Positions 24,832 to 37,300 of a stretch of 64,000 bases of DNA are shown one piece after another. Where the stretch lies: contig NC_091864.1 of NCBI RefSeq assembly GCF_019399895.1, positions 1,962,001-2,026,000 on the forward strand. The letters run 5' to 3'. Made by a program: the position numbers and the translations under genes. The notes under the pieces were generated by a model that saw only the letters and a list, made by a program, of their open reading frames with translations, was not told where the DNA came from and searched no databases. This DNA is from Cardiocondyla obscurior (Eukaryota; Arthropoda; Insecta; Hymenoptera; Formicidae). How positions within the stretch are numbered: the stretch's first letter is position 1; each line of letters starts with the position of its first letter.

Positions 24832-25209
24832 CCTTAAGTCAGTGGTTCTTAACCGTGAACGGACTCGCGTATAATTTAAAAGGATTACCGGAACGATTGC
24901 GTTAGATCTTTTTTAAAGAATACGACGTTTAACTGTCGATTCGAAATAGCGATAAAAAAAAACCTTTCCGTGAGAAGCGAGATATTTAAAAGTGGCGAGA
25001 ATAAAAATAACTTTTTCTTTTTAATTTTTTTTAAGTCGCACGAATTTGCGCGAAAATCTAACGCCCGTCGAAAGAGTTAAGAACCACTGTCTTAGATCCA
25101 GCGACACCATCGCCGTCGCCCTCGCCTCTTCTTCCGCGATCCTCCTCTTTTTCATCTGCTTTGCTTCCGCATCACCGAACCACTCCTCGAACAAGTCGGC
25201 GGCCGCCAT
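24610..25209 (-). pseudogene. Possible small minus-strand reading frame interrupted by a hAT MITE
   Basis: On the minus strand an ATG at 25209 in a good context (ACAATGG), three bases after a splice-acceptor-like CTTTTCAG, starts a 40-codon segment that looks protein-like. Residues 1-20 are MAAADLFEEWFGDAEAKQMK, followed by a charged stretch rich in Lys, Arg and Glu and ending in LDLR. Codon 40 ends exactly at the boundary of the hAT element (25090). Beyond the element and its target-site copy, the same frame stays open for about 70 more codons, to a TAG near 24610. The first residues there (IVGNGAGKRLSAVRLKS) look reasonable and later ones look random. Inference: a nested or old gene fragment disrupted by the insertion, or a chance open frame. 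I do not recognise the family. Confidence 0.25.
24840..25089. mobile_element. Non-autonomous hAT (Buster/Charlie-like) MITE
   Basis: The element is bounded by a perfect 14-bp terminal inverted repeat: CAGTGGTTCTTAAC at 24840-24853 and GTTAAGAACCACTG at 25076-25089. The CAGTGGTTCT start is characteristic of hAT elements of the Buster/Charlie type. Eight-base flanks are CCTTAAGT (24832-24839) and TCTTAGAT (25090-25097). They match at five of eight positions and both fit the nnnTAnnn target pattern known for that group, so they may be a decayed target-site duplication. The 250-bp interior is AT-rich and non-coding. The element splits the minus-strand reading frame described at 24610-25209. Confidence 0.75.
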
Positions 25210-28200
25210 TGTCTGAAAAGTTCCATTGAATTCTGAACTCCGGCTTTGCCGTCATAAAGGCTTCCTTGCCGGAATTAATGCGCGGGAAATGGAACTTTTA
25301 TCGCGCTCGCTCTTCGCCGTGCGCGCGTGTGTCTCACGGGCGTTTCGCGACACGTGCGCGTACATTAATAAGGAATCAGGGATGGGGGTGGCGCGCGACG
25401 TTATTTGAAATCTAGTTTAAATTGGATGGCTCTTACGAGGTCTGTCGCGCGGGGTCGCCGTTTTCTTTCCGCGGGCGAAAGCCGACGCGCCGCGCCCGAC
25501 GCCGGCCCGACGTGGTTCCAATTACGTGAAAGTCAGCCAGCTGGCTCGGGGAATCCAAAACCGCGCCGGGGAGGAACGGGCGGATATTGCAAATGTAGCG
25601 GAAACGTTGCGGCGCATGAATTAAGATGGATGAACACGTCTTATTTTCGCTCGGCTTTTAGCGGAATAATGAAAGCGAGTGGGAGCCGGGACACGGAGAA
25701 CCGTCCCGGTGACATGTCGGAGCGGAGGAGTGTAGCGTAAGCCCGAGTAATTTGTCGCGCGGCAAATTGCCGCACTTTACCATCGGTTCGAGGCGAATTC
25801 TTCGCCGTGCAAACGGCGGACGCCAAGTTTTCCGAAGAGCTCGGGGGGGGATTAAGATCGATACCTCCTCAAAGACGCCAACAAATAAATTATCTTAGCC
25901 TATCTATCATTCCAACACGCCAATCTATCATTACTGTCTAATCCCACCGAATCGATTGTCTTAATGATAATCTCGTAATTCGTTTTTGACAAATTTCTTT
26001 ATACGGCGTGTAAAATATTTATGTAAAGTTTAATATTTGAATGAAATATCGTCGCTTTCGCGGCGACTGCTTTTTAAAAATGATTATAATAACGATAAGA
26101 GGCATGGCGTATAGAGATTAGCCGCGGAAGTTTCGACGATCCTGATAATACACTGCGACACGAATTTTGAGGAGCTGCCTTTCGCACTTCAGCGGATCGT
26201 TAAGCGACGGCTGCATTAATTCCGCAAAACTTTTATGGCTCATAAATCGTCGGACGTGTCCTCCGAGTTGATGATGAGCGATCGTTACTCGAGGATCGTC
26301 TCGCCCGGCTTGTAGGACGCGCACGGTGAATTGATTGAATATTTTACCGTGTTTTACCTCAAGTGCACGATCCGCCACCCGTTTACGAGAGGGCCAATTA
26401 GAAACTCCGCTGCGCAAACCTGTCCTACGCCCAATTAAGAATCGGGGAAGGAAATTTTGCGGTCGATCGCACGTCGCTCGAGTCGATATTCGGCTCCGTG
26501 TTAGGGGTAAGTCAACTACGTCGTCGAAAGCAATTTGTCATCTTCGCGGAATGTTACCTTCGAGGTGTAATCGATTTAAAGTTTAATCTACGTTGGTTGC
26601 GTCACGGTAGCGCCTCGAAATTCTAAAATAATTTAGGTAAATCTGAACGTTAATTTGCCGTAAAAAAATTCGCTCGCGTTCGTGGCGAAAAAGACGTTTT
26701 AAAAATCGTAAGAGCCTACGAAAGCTCGGCCCGTTATAAATTCCTCATATTCTACTTCATCGAGTCGCGAGCTTTGATTATCCGTCAAGCTGGCAAAATT
26801 AAGAGAAGGCCCGAGGATTCGTCCGCGGCGGATCAAGTTTCCTCCAATTCGATAAACTAAAGTTCCGCTCGACCCGGCGTTTCCGGGAAATGGAAATTAG
26901 ATCTCACGGGCTAATGAGCGCGATCAACGAGAACGCGTCGCCGTGGGGAAAGCGGTGATGAGCCGAGGTGTATCTTGTGCTCAAAGTTCAATTAAGACGT
27001 TCTAAAGCCTATACACACGCGGTATCTCAGACTTACGTAGCGCTGTCAATTTTTATCTCGCCTCTTTCGAAGATTCGATTCACTTTCCGCCGTTCCTCGA
27101 TAACAGTTCCAATCGCCAGCTGCGTTTTTATTTCGCGATCAATTTCGCGCTCCCCCCTCGCGTATCGACTTTTTATCCGCGCGATTCGATTGTTTTCCAA
27201 TTCGATTGTTACGAGCCTTGTTCAGATTGCATAATCCATTGTGCGAAACTCCCGGCTTTGAGCTTCTATCCACGTCCGGGCGGATAATCCAAAATACAGG
27301 GCATTCCGACGGGCGAAAATTCCACCCTTCCCGCCCCGATGGCCGACTTTCCGCCGCGGCATCCGACGGAATTAGGGTAGGTCGACGCGGTTTGTTTGTC
27401 TTTATTCGGAGCGAGCGCCGCGGGTTGTGGGATTTTGGGGCGGCTATCGGTCGATCATTGTGGGAATATATTGGCAGAAATGGGTGGCGGCGGTGGTGAC
27501 GCCGGCGATCGGTATATTGCACCTGTGGGAGAGTCCGGGTCAATCGACGTGTGTCGCTTCTAAAGACGCAATAGCCCCGCACGTCGTCGGGTAACGCGAG
27601 ATACCTATTTCGACGAGTGCCGTTTGGAAAAAAAACTTACGAGCTTATTCGCACGGTAAAGGATCAATATAATACAAAAGCAGTGCTTCCTAATCATTAG
27701 CAGAGAGTTATACTCGTGCATTTTGTTACGATCACGCCACGAAAGACTAATGCGAAGAAGAACCGTTCGTATATTATTTCCGTCTAGTCCAATCTCAAAA
27801 ATCTGCACGTGGCATTCGCGAACAAGGAAATTTGAAGCTACTCTCCTCGGACGAGTTCTGATTTCTCGGCTCGCGCGCTCTGCGAATTCGTTTACGAGTC
27901 AAAGAAACTGCCGTTCGCGCATCGAATCCCCGCCGCATCTCGGGGCGAAATCTCCGAAAATGCGGCGAGGCGTAAAGAGCAACGGACAGTTGTTTCGCCA
28001 GGGATGATCGATACGCCGGGCGATTCGCACCGACAGCCCGGCCCGCGGATTCGATACGACGGATGCGAAGTGCATCACCGATTCGACGGCGGGATTTATC
28101 GCGCGTCGAAACGTCGGTGCGTTAAGTAATATCCCGGCGAGGTGAGATTTATTGGCGCAACTTCGGCGGTACCCGCGAATAGCGGCGGCGTCCCCGAGAA

Positions 28201-29949
28201 TGTGAGCGTACCGCATTTTCCGCTCTCCGTGCGCGCTCCTCCAGGAAATAAAGTCTCCCCCGGCTTGGGACGATGAAACCGAGGAAATCTCGCGGAGCTT
28301 CTTATCGCGCGTATATCCGCATACATTGCGAAACGCGCGCGAGATCGATACCGGGCTTTCCCTCGCCGCGCCCACCGTGTTTCGCAAAGCGTTCCCGATG
28401 TCGCGCTAACTGAAGCGTAGGAAACGAAGCACGTATATCTTTTAATTGATTGCGATCGAACACTTTATGGATTTATCGAAATTTTTTTTCTTGCTTTTTT
28501 TTTTTTTTTTAAATGAATTTTTGAATTCCCGTCTTCATCGGTGAGGGAAATAAAAAATACATCCGACGCGTGGTCGTCGATCTCAATAAAAACTTCTGCA
28601 ACGGGAATCTGTCTTCGTTATTTACCGGCGGTGGCCTCTCGTCCAGGTTCGCGCACGGATAAATCGTTCCCGCATCTCACGAAATTTTTACCCCTCCGCG
28701 AGTTTTCATCCCCGTCGTTTCGACGACGGTGATTCACCCTTCGAAAAGTTGCGACAGTTTAACGAGATCAAGGCGCACTCGCAAACGCGATCCTGCATTA
28801 AGATACGCGAGATGATTGTTAGATAGCAGACGAAAGTCGGTAGGAAATCCCGTGAAAGTCGCTGCCATCCTCAGGTGTTTCCTTCGTTTCTCCCTCTCTT
28901 TCTCGGACCCTCGTTTCTGTCTACGACTCGACTGCGAGATTCGAGACGACTCCTCCCAGACAAATTTTAATTACGACCGCTTGCTCGCCCCGAGTAAACG
29001 CAGAACACGTTTTCGCGTTTCAAGATTGCGACTTTAACAGTCAACGTTCTGTAGAAAACACGCAGACCGTGATTATCAGCGGATTCCGTAGTATTAAAAC
29101 GTCACGTACGATCAAACTCCCTTATACTGCCAATAAAAAAAGAAATTAAAAAAACGGGAAAATTTAACTTAAACGTAATATCCTTCGCGACGAGATTTGA
29201 GGGCCGAGAAAGTTTAGCGGAAGACTCGCGTATCACACGGAGAACGGCTGATAAACCACTCTCCCGCGATTCTTAATTCATTAATTTTTTTCTACCGCTC
29301 GCCGCTAAGGAAGCGAAGATTAATTGGAAGCGGGGAAGATTACGAAGAAAGGAAATCCCTTCGCGACGAGAAGTCGCGCGCGCGTGTGCTTCGTCCCGGG
29401 CGGTTGTATCATCTCGGGGCCCCGGGTAACTCGAGGTGCATATTTCATCCCTTATTATTCGAGGGAGTCCTCCCCCCGCGTGTTTCGTCGCCGAAGAACG
29501 GTCGCGGTTTCATAACGCAGCTGCGGAGCCTCTTCCCATCCCGTCTCGTCTCGCTGATCCGTTAATTCATTTTATGCGACCGCGTTCTGCAAGCGGAGCG
29601 CAAACGGGACGGCTGCATTAGCGTGTTAACTCGCCAACGTTCTTTTTCGCTTGTTTATCGGCCAACAGTCGGTTATCATCGTGTCCGCGCCCGGCGTAAC
29701 GTCGCTCGCCGCGTACGTGATATTATAATTCGTAATTTGTCCCGGTTAGCGCCACCGCTATCGCGAAGTGTACGACTCGTACATCAAAATGCGCGTTCCA
29801 TATCGTTGTAATATTTTATATTTCACCCGCGGACAATAAAGCGCTTAATTATTCCGGCGAGTGCCGGTGTTACTTGATGAGAATGTCACGTGAAAGATTT
29901 GCTGAAATATCTCGTGTATTATCCTAATTATAACAGTTTTTAATTAAAT

Positions 29950-30006
29950 AAAGAAAGAAAATACGAAAGAGAAAGAAAGAGAGAGAAAGAGAGAGGGAGA
30001 GAAAAA
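29950..30006 (+). repeat. GA/GAAA-rich microsatellite
   Basis: An imperfect purine tract of GAAA, GAGA and GGGAGA units. Confidence 0.8.
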
Positions 30007-31362
30007 ATATTAAAAAAAACAAATTTTCTTCATTACGTCAAATTAAGGAGCAGCGTCGCGAGAATGACGAGACGTCGCGAAACAATTGGTATCTCCGGCC
30101 GCCGAGTCAGCGTCTACTTGCAGACGCTCGAGAGGGTAGAAATGATGTAGCGCGAGAAAGAGAGTCCTTCAAGACTTCGACGGGTCGGCGGCAAACGGAG
30201 TTATGATCCCACAATATCCTTCTATGATTGGATACTCGCAACTTTCCCGAGCACCCCTTTCCTCTCGCTCGACGCCCGGCCAGGCCGACGCGGCCCTTCA
30301 CCCTGCGAATTTTTAGCATCCGTTGCACGTTCAACCCCGCCTAGTCTCGTTTCTCCTTTTTCTCAGTCGCGAAAAGAGGACGGTGGGTGGGAAAAATGAG
30401 AAGAATTGCGGTTCTCTCTTTTTTTTTTTTTGCATGTCGCAAGAACTGTCCACTCCGTTCGCTACGACTTTCCCTAAACGATTCTACGCGCAAAATGCCT
30501 AGTATCGATCACCGCCGGTCCAAATGTCCGCGTTGCATAACTGCCTGTCGTCCCGCGTGCGAACGAACTTACGTAACTGCGGATTCAGCGATGAGAAACG
30601 GCGAAACATGCGCCAGCCTAATTGCAACGCAGTGGCTGTTTCGCCACTGACATCTCGAGACAGGAATCTCCGAGGACATCGTCAGAATTGCCGAACGTCG
30701 CGTCGCTGCATCCCGGATTTCGGTCACGCGCGACGAGTATATATCGATCCTTCGATTTTGCTCTCTCTCTTTTTTTTTTTCTTTTTTTTCTTCTTTTCGT
30801 GAAGAATAGGTATCCGACTTCGCGCTTTCTCTCTCTCGACCTCCGGCGTCGAGCGGAAAATTAAACAAAAAATCGTCATGATCCCTTTCAGCGGCAGGCA
30901 ATCACGGAGATTCGTCCTCTCTCATATAACTGAGAAGAGGAACGAGGTGAAGGAAAGAGGATGTCTAAGGACTAACGCTGCCGGCTCGCGCAAGTTCCTT
31001 TTCATCGAGGTTTTAATATTACCCTGCGGTAGAGCGGCGTCCCATTTGATCTGCGTGAACCCTTCCCACCCTCCCTTTTTTCTCTCTTTCTCTTCACGAA
31101 AATGTCACCACTTGATTTCAATCGTTACCGATAGAAAGCCGTGTTGTGCTTCGCCGTATGTGTTCGGGACTTCAACCGTATTTCAAAACGACACTTTTGA
31201 TAAAATTCTGCAGTATTGTCGATCGTTCAAAACTCTAATGCGAAGAACACGGTCGAATCTCGATTTTTGTCGACCCGGATGGTAGACTTAAAATTAGAGT
31301 AAAAGTAAAATAAAACTTTCCAAGGAATATTAATTATTTTTTATCGCGACAGTAATCTAGAA

Positions 31363-31388
31363 TTTTTTTTTTTTTTTTTTTTTTTTTT
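31363..31388 (+). repeat. Poly-T run (26 bases)
   Basis: An uninterrupted T run. On the minus strand it could be read as a poly-A tail, but no LINE or SINE body is recognisable next to it. Confidence 0.85.
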
Positions 31389-34300
31389 AAACGGAACTGG
31401 AATTGAATTATTATGACAAGACGTCGACTTTTCTTAAAACGCATAACAAAGCGGTATAATAGTTGGCGCTGATCGATTACTAGTCGCTCAAAATACCTTT
31501 CCCTTGCTATATTATTAAATAATAGTTCGAGGAAGCGAAATAACACAATGAATAAACAAATAATGGATAATGATGTTCGTAATATCGTCGGTAATGAGGG
31601 TGTTCCACGGCGTCGTAGCGTAGTTGCGGGCGCAATTCAACGGGTTCGGAGGATTTGGATGATACGAGGCGTTGTGAGCTGTTACAAAAGTAGGGCACTA
31701 TCGTTAACGGCGAGGACAAACGTAAACCTCGATAAACACGAAGTGTACTCGGTATTTTTTCGTCGATGGCTATCGTACTTTCGACTCATCGTAATCTCAC
31801 CCTCGATACCATCGGTAAATTGTTTTCCAGTCGCGAAATGCGAGATGGTCGAATGGCTTGAGCCTGGCGAAGTCTTTTATTACGAGCAGAGGCGCGGCAT
31901 TGACGGGTTAGTCTCACCAACCAATAAGAAAGATTTTCAATTCGACAAATTCGAACGATTGTTAAAAAGCAAGAGAGAAAGAGAGAGAAAAAAAAATTGC
32001 AGGAAAACTAATTCGCCTTGAAATTTTAAATATCAATTCTTCGACTCGCGAGTTAAGTCGTGCGTTAATATATGCATCTCTCGGAAAGGTTTCTATTAAA
32101 GTTTCGCTTTCTCTACCCCTCCTAGATAAGATTTAATCTGTTCGAGATTTAATTCAAGTTTCCAATTTCAGGAGACGCGCCTATATTATCTCGAGCCCGT
32201 ATTATTTCGAGCTATTATCCGGAAATAATTATTCCCGTCAATTTGCTGCCGGATTGCGAAGGGCTCGGGAGACATTTCAAGAGATATATTCTTTTTTTTT
32301 CCAACCCTTCAGGAATATCACTTCGGCCGGTATCGCGGAGTCTCGAAAGTATCCTCGACCCTCAACCCTCGTGGCTTCGTAATCCGCACGCGCGCATCGT
32401 ACGAGCTCGTAAAACCGTGCCGGTGCCGTTCGTGCTCGTAAACATTCCTAGAGACCCTTTTCCTGGTACGAGCCGGCCGCCCTTTACGCTGGCCTGACCG
32501 TCGCGGATATGCGCGAGCTGTACTACTTGCATGACCGACCAACCGGAAATCGCGCCTACCTGGTACCCGAAGCCGCTGTGCAATCGCCGATACAATGACC
32601 GCACTTGGAACTCATTGGCGATGCATGCTCGCGAGATTCCGCTGACAACCAAGATTGCTTGTAAAGAGAGAGAGAAGAAAGATACGTTAGTAAAACATCA
32701 AAGTTTTTTCCCTGGAACGCGGCGACATTTTGCAACAGTAAAGTAATGTTTGCGTCAGGTTTAACGCGAGCTTTCCTCGACGAGGCGACTAATCTGCGGA
32801 CGGACGGACGTATCGTAAATTCAAAACATTTTACGCTCTCCGGTGCTCAATTTCTCATGCGCGAGAGCTGGCGGTCCATTTAACACCCCGAAATTATAAA
32901 TTATTTTCTCACGTGTGCTTAATCCCGTTTCCGTTTTACGATATCCAGAAAATCAAGCCGGGAGTTCGGCCCGCCGCGTCGGACTTAATGATTAATCAGA
33001 GTTACTTCGTTCGCCAACGCCGCGTGCAACTGACACTAGGACGACGTCTCTCCGGTTACCGAATCTCCCGAGACGGAATTACGTTACATCGTCGCGACCT
33101 GTCGTGCGCGCGATTATGCGCAAGCTTCCCTTCTCCCCTTTGGTCTCCCTCGGCACCCTCGCGAGAAACGGTCCATTCCGTTCAATCCGGCCCCCCTTCA
33201 GTGAACGCGTCGTGGAAACCCGGCGGCGTCCCTGCGTTCCCTACCGCTACTAGAGTGTTTCGGACAGGTCGCTTCATGTATTAATCATACGAGCGGCGAG
33301 CATAAAATGCTCGACCAACTTCGAGAAAGCGCACATATAACAAAAGCTGCACTATGCAGAGAAAATTGTAGAGATGCGTCGACTCGCGGCATACTCTCAG
33401 CTTTACTCGCCGAAAACTAATGTCAAGGATCTCTCTTTCCTGTTATCTAACAACTGTCACTTTAATTGTTTCGTGCGATTGTTAAAAGCTTCGATTAGAT
33501 TCTCGTCGAGTGATACTCGATTACATCGGCGGTTAGTGAAGATATTTCCGCGTGAATTAAACTCGAGAGCGAGCTATATATATATATGAAAAATGATTAT
33601 CTGCTTGTTCTATTTATGGACAGGATTTAACTTCGTTTCACGAGTTAGCTACATTTCCACCAATTTTCAAGCGATATTACAATAAGTATCACCCGCTCTG
33701 TATTTCGCAACTTATTTTCGTCATCACCGCTGCCTAATCTCGTCCCGGCGCGTTCTCGAAGATTACCTTGCACCGTAACTGCGGCGGATAATCCGCAACG
33801 CGCAAATCTCGCGAATCCCGGGCAGGACGCGACGTCCGTTGTTCGGGGAACCGTTATTCGTAGGGAGAAATTTTCAGCACGGCGTGGGAGGAGCTTTGAT
33901 TTTAAGGGCGCGCATTCATACCGCAAACGCTTGTCCTTCGCCAAGGGAATTACAAAGTTTCAATTCTGTGACGAGTCTACCACTTGGCGGCATTCAACCG
34001 CGAGCATCGCATTATCATTTAACCCTGCACGCAAAGTGAAATTAAACAGATATATATATACGTATATTTGTGCTATTACGTTATTTCATTTCAAAGAATT
34101 TCTAAAAAAGTTTTAACGCTTCTTCGTTGAATATTTCAAGGTTTATCAAAAATCGTACGCGGCTTACGTATCGGCGTCAGTTGGCGAAATCTTGAATCCG
34201 TTTGATTCGCGTGTGTATTTTATTTTTTATGTTTTTTAATACATTCTTTTTATTTTTGAGGAATCATGCGACTACATATGCGGGACCGACTGTAGATCAG

Positions 34301-37300
34301 CGCGACAGGATTTCCTCTCTTGGGAGTCCATCTCCCGCGCCCGTTTCCCGTCCGTATGGAATCCCGCTGCGGCGTGTGCATAATGCATGGCCGATACGTG
34401 TTCGCGTTATGATATTTCTCGCGATAGAACCGGCAGTAGAGCGCTGTTACCCGCGCGTTCTACGTGCATTCAGACCTCCAATGGATAACTCCTCCCCGAG
34501 ACGAGTTTTCTCTTCCATCCCCGGCCCCTCCACCATTCGATTCCGTTCCTTTGATCGCTCCGCGATCGTCTCGGATCTCGAGATAACTCGACGCGGCCCC
34601 GATTTATTTTGCGCACCCTTCCGCGCGAAGGAGCACGAAGGACTCTGGTGTCCATCTTTAGGAATCTTAAATATATTACGAAGGCGAACCACGATCAGAT
34701 GAAATTTGTTGATCGAGGATGTTTACAATTTCGTACTGGTTCTGCAAGATATATTGGATTTCCGAAGGAAGCTGTCACAGGAGATATTCGACTTTGCGAA
34801 ATACTCTTCGAAATGGGCACCGCGAGCGCGCCTGTCTGCGGAGCGATTTGAAATCGTCTTTCCTTTCTGTAGAAAGCGTGCACGAAGTCTCGATAAAATA
34901 AATGCATCACTGCGTGTGTCACGGTAATTAATTTTATTCGCGGGAAATTAATATCCGCGATTGAGTAACGGCGAAGTCAGACCCGGCCGTTGATAATTCG
35001 ACAATTTGGCATTAGAACTTGCCAAAGTTAGAGAGGCTCTTTTCGTGCCAGCGCATAACTTTGCGCCGCGTATTCTGCATATGGCGCGAATACAAGCTGA
35101 TATTAATATTTCCTATTCCATTTGCGTGGAAGTCATCTGCAAGAGAGAACTCAAAGTCAAAGCAGATAGCCTGAAACATTTAGCTTCTTTGAGACTCGCC
35201 GCGGGACTCCTATGTTGGATTTCTGATTACCCGAAGGGCTTTTCTATCAAGAGAAATATCCGAAACGACTTGCGGCACAGGCTTTCGAGTTAACAAGAAC
35301 CACAAAGCAAATGAGAGCAACGTTAGCGCAGCCGGCATTACGGTCCAACCTGGCTGTAGGTAGCTTAGTAATAATAACATTATGCATCGTAGAAATGTGT
35401 TACAAAGGTCAGACGGAATTCCGGAGAAGCCGCGCGCACTTCCATGTGGATACACTCGACCGTGAAATAGGAATTTTGAGAAACACGCGTTTATTAGATC
35501 GCATTCAAATCTTTTATGCGGTATTTCCGCTTAATAAGAAAATCGTATTCGCGGTTTAATAAGACAGAACGCGGTTTTGATAGGAATCTTATAAAAAGTT
35601 TTCTTTTTTACTGATAATAATAATTAATGCAAAATAAAAATAAAAAATCGTACGCGTACTTTGTCGTCGCGAAACTTCTAATCTTTTTAAAATAATTTAT
35701 ATAATTTTTTTATCATGTTAATTTAATAATAGAATCAAATCCCTCGTTAAAGATCGGAAGGACTTCGATTGGGCAAGCTGCCCCGACTATTATACCATTT
35801 CTTGTCGCGATAAAACGAAACATTTCCGACGATTCAATCATCCGCGGCGCAATCGCGCGCGCATTAAACGCTTGTCTTGGCAACAATAAAACCGCCCCCG
35901 GGGGAATTCGCCGTCCCGAAGCAATTTCAGATAATATTGGCAGAGATGAACCGGAAGGCGGACGAAGAAAAGTGATTAGAAAGTTCGCCAGCGATTCCCT
36001 CGGTTAGATATCGATGCGATTCTTGGCAATTTCCGTGCTGAGCCATCGTCTCGACTGACGGCGCATCGGACAGCGGCCGCGAACACGACGTCGCGTGCAA
36101 TAACGCAATATCAATGATTTTTCATACGGGGAGGGAAAGAGCTCTTCGAACGCCGGATCGACATGTGAAAGAGCAACGCCTCGCCGCAAATGAATTAAAT
36201 GCCGCGAGGAAATAACGCGCGGGTTTTAGCTCGGGCAATTCAGTTTACGAGAGAAAATTACCTTCGCGCGATAGATAAGAACAGTCGTTCCCGTTGCATC
36301 GTCGCTCGAGACGCAACCCGTGCGTCGTTATTTCCAGGGTGTTGGGTACGATAATCGTCTAGCCGCCCGTGCATCATAAATGCGTAACTACCGCCAGGTG
36401 GACCGGCGTCATTGAGAGGCGTCGTGGCGGCACGTGTTCGAGACGGTGAGGCATCGCCCGCGGCGGAAACGCAGCTCTCTCCCGCCCGTCCAGCGATACG
36501 CTATCGCGGCCTGCCAGATATACCCGGGCGACTAATATACCCGGCGACACCCCGCCGTCGCGGGCACGTAGCGAGCTCTCGCGCGCGTACACCCTGTCGC
36601 GGCCATAAATTGCGGCGGGTCTGCGGTATCGCGACGGGGTCGCCCGCACTTGCCTCGCAGTAAATAACATATCATTTCCAAACGTCGACTTGGTACGGTC
36701 TTTGAAATTATGCCGCTCCGGCAATTAAGCGGCGCGAGGCACCGCGAGCCTCCACCCTCCTTTTCGAAGCGAAAATGAATTTCGTCGTTCCTCGGTGGAA
36801 GATCTGCGACGTGTGGCTCGATTTGCTTTTCGAATATCTCCTCTTGGTCTTTTATTTTAATTTATTTTTTAATGCCTATAAAAAATTTAGTAGGCTACGA
36901 ACCGTCACCGTCCGTGAAAAAAAAAAACAAATTTCGTGGATACGAAAATTTAAGTCTACCGCATCGGACTCGTCGATTTAGATCTCGCGAGTAGCGTTAC
37001 GTGCGTATTTCGAAAGCGCGCTCAGCGTGAAACCGAAACCGCGTTGCGGAATAACGCGGGGAGAACACCGCGGCGGTAACGATCGAGTAAATTGAACGGC
37101 GCCGTTTTCGTTGCAACAATCCACCGATTTCCGTGCACTCCCGGTTTTCAATTAGCTCGAGAGATCGTCGATGGCACGATCGATTAGGGGAGGAAAGTCA
37201 GACGAGCCGAACGGTGCCTTACTTTTCTCCCTCAGTCGGAGGGGCTCGTTTCCACGAGCGAGTGGCTACGTTTCCGGAACGCGTTTACGGGGAGGCCACA

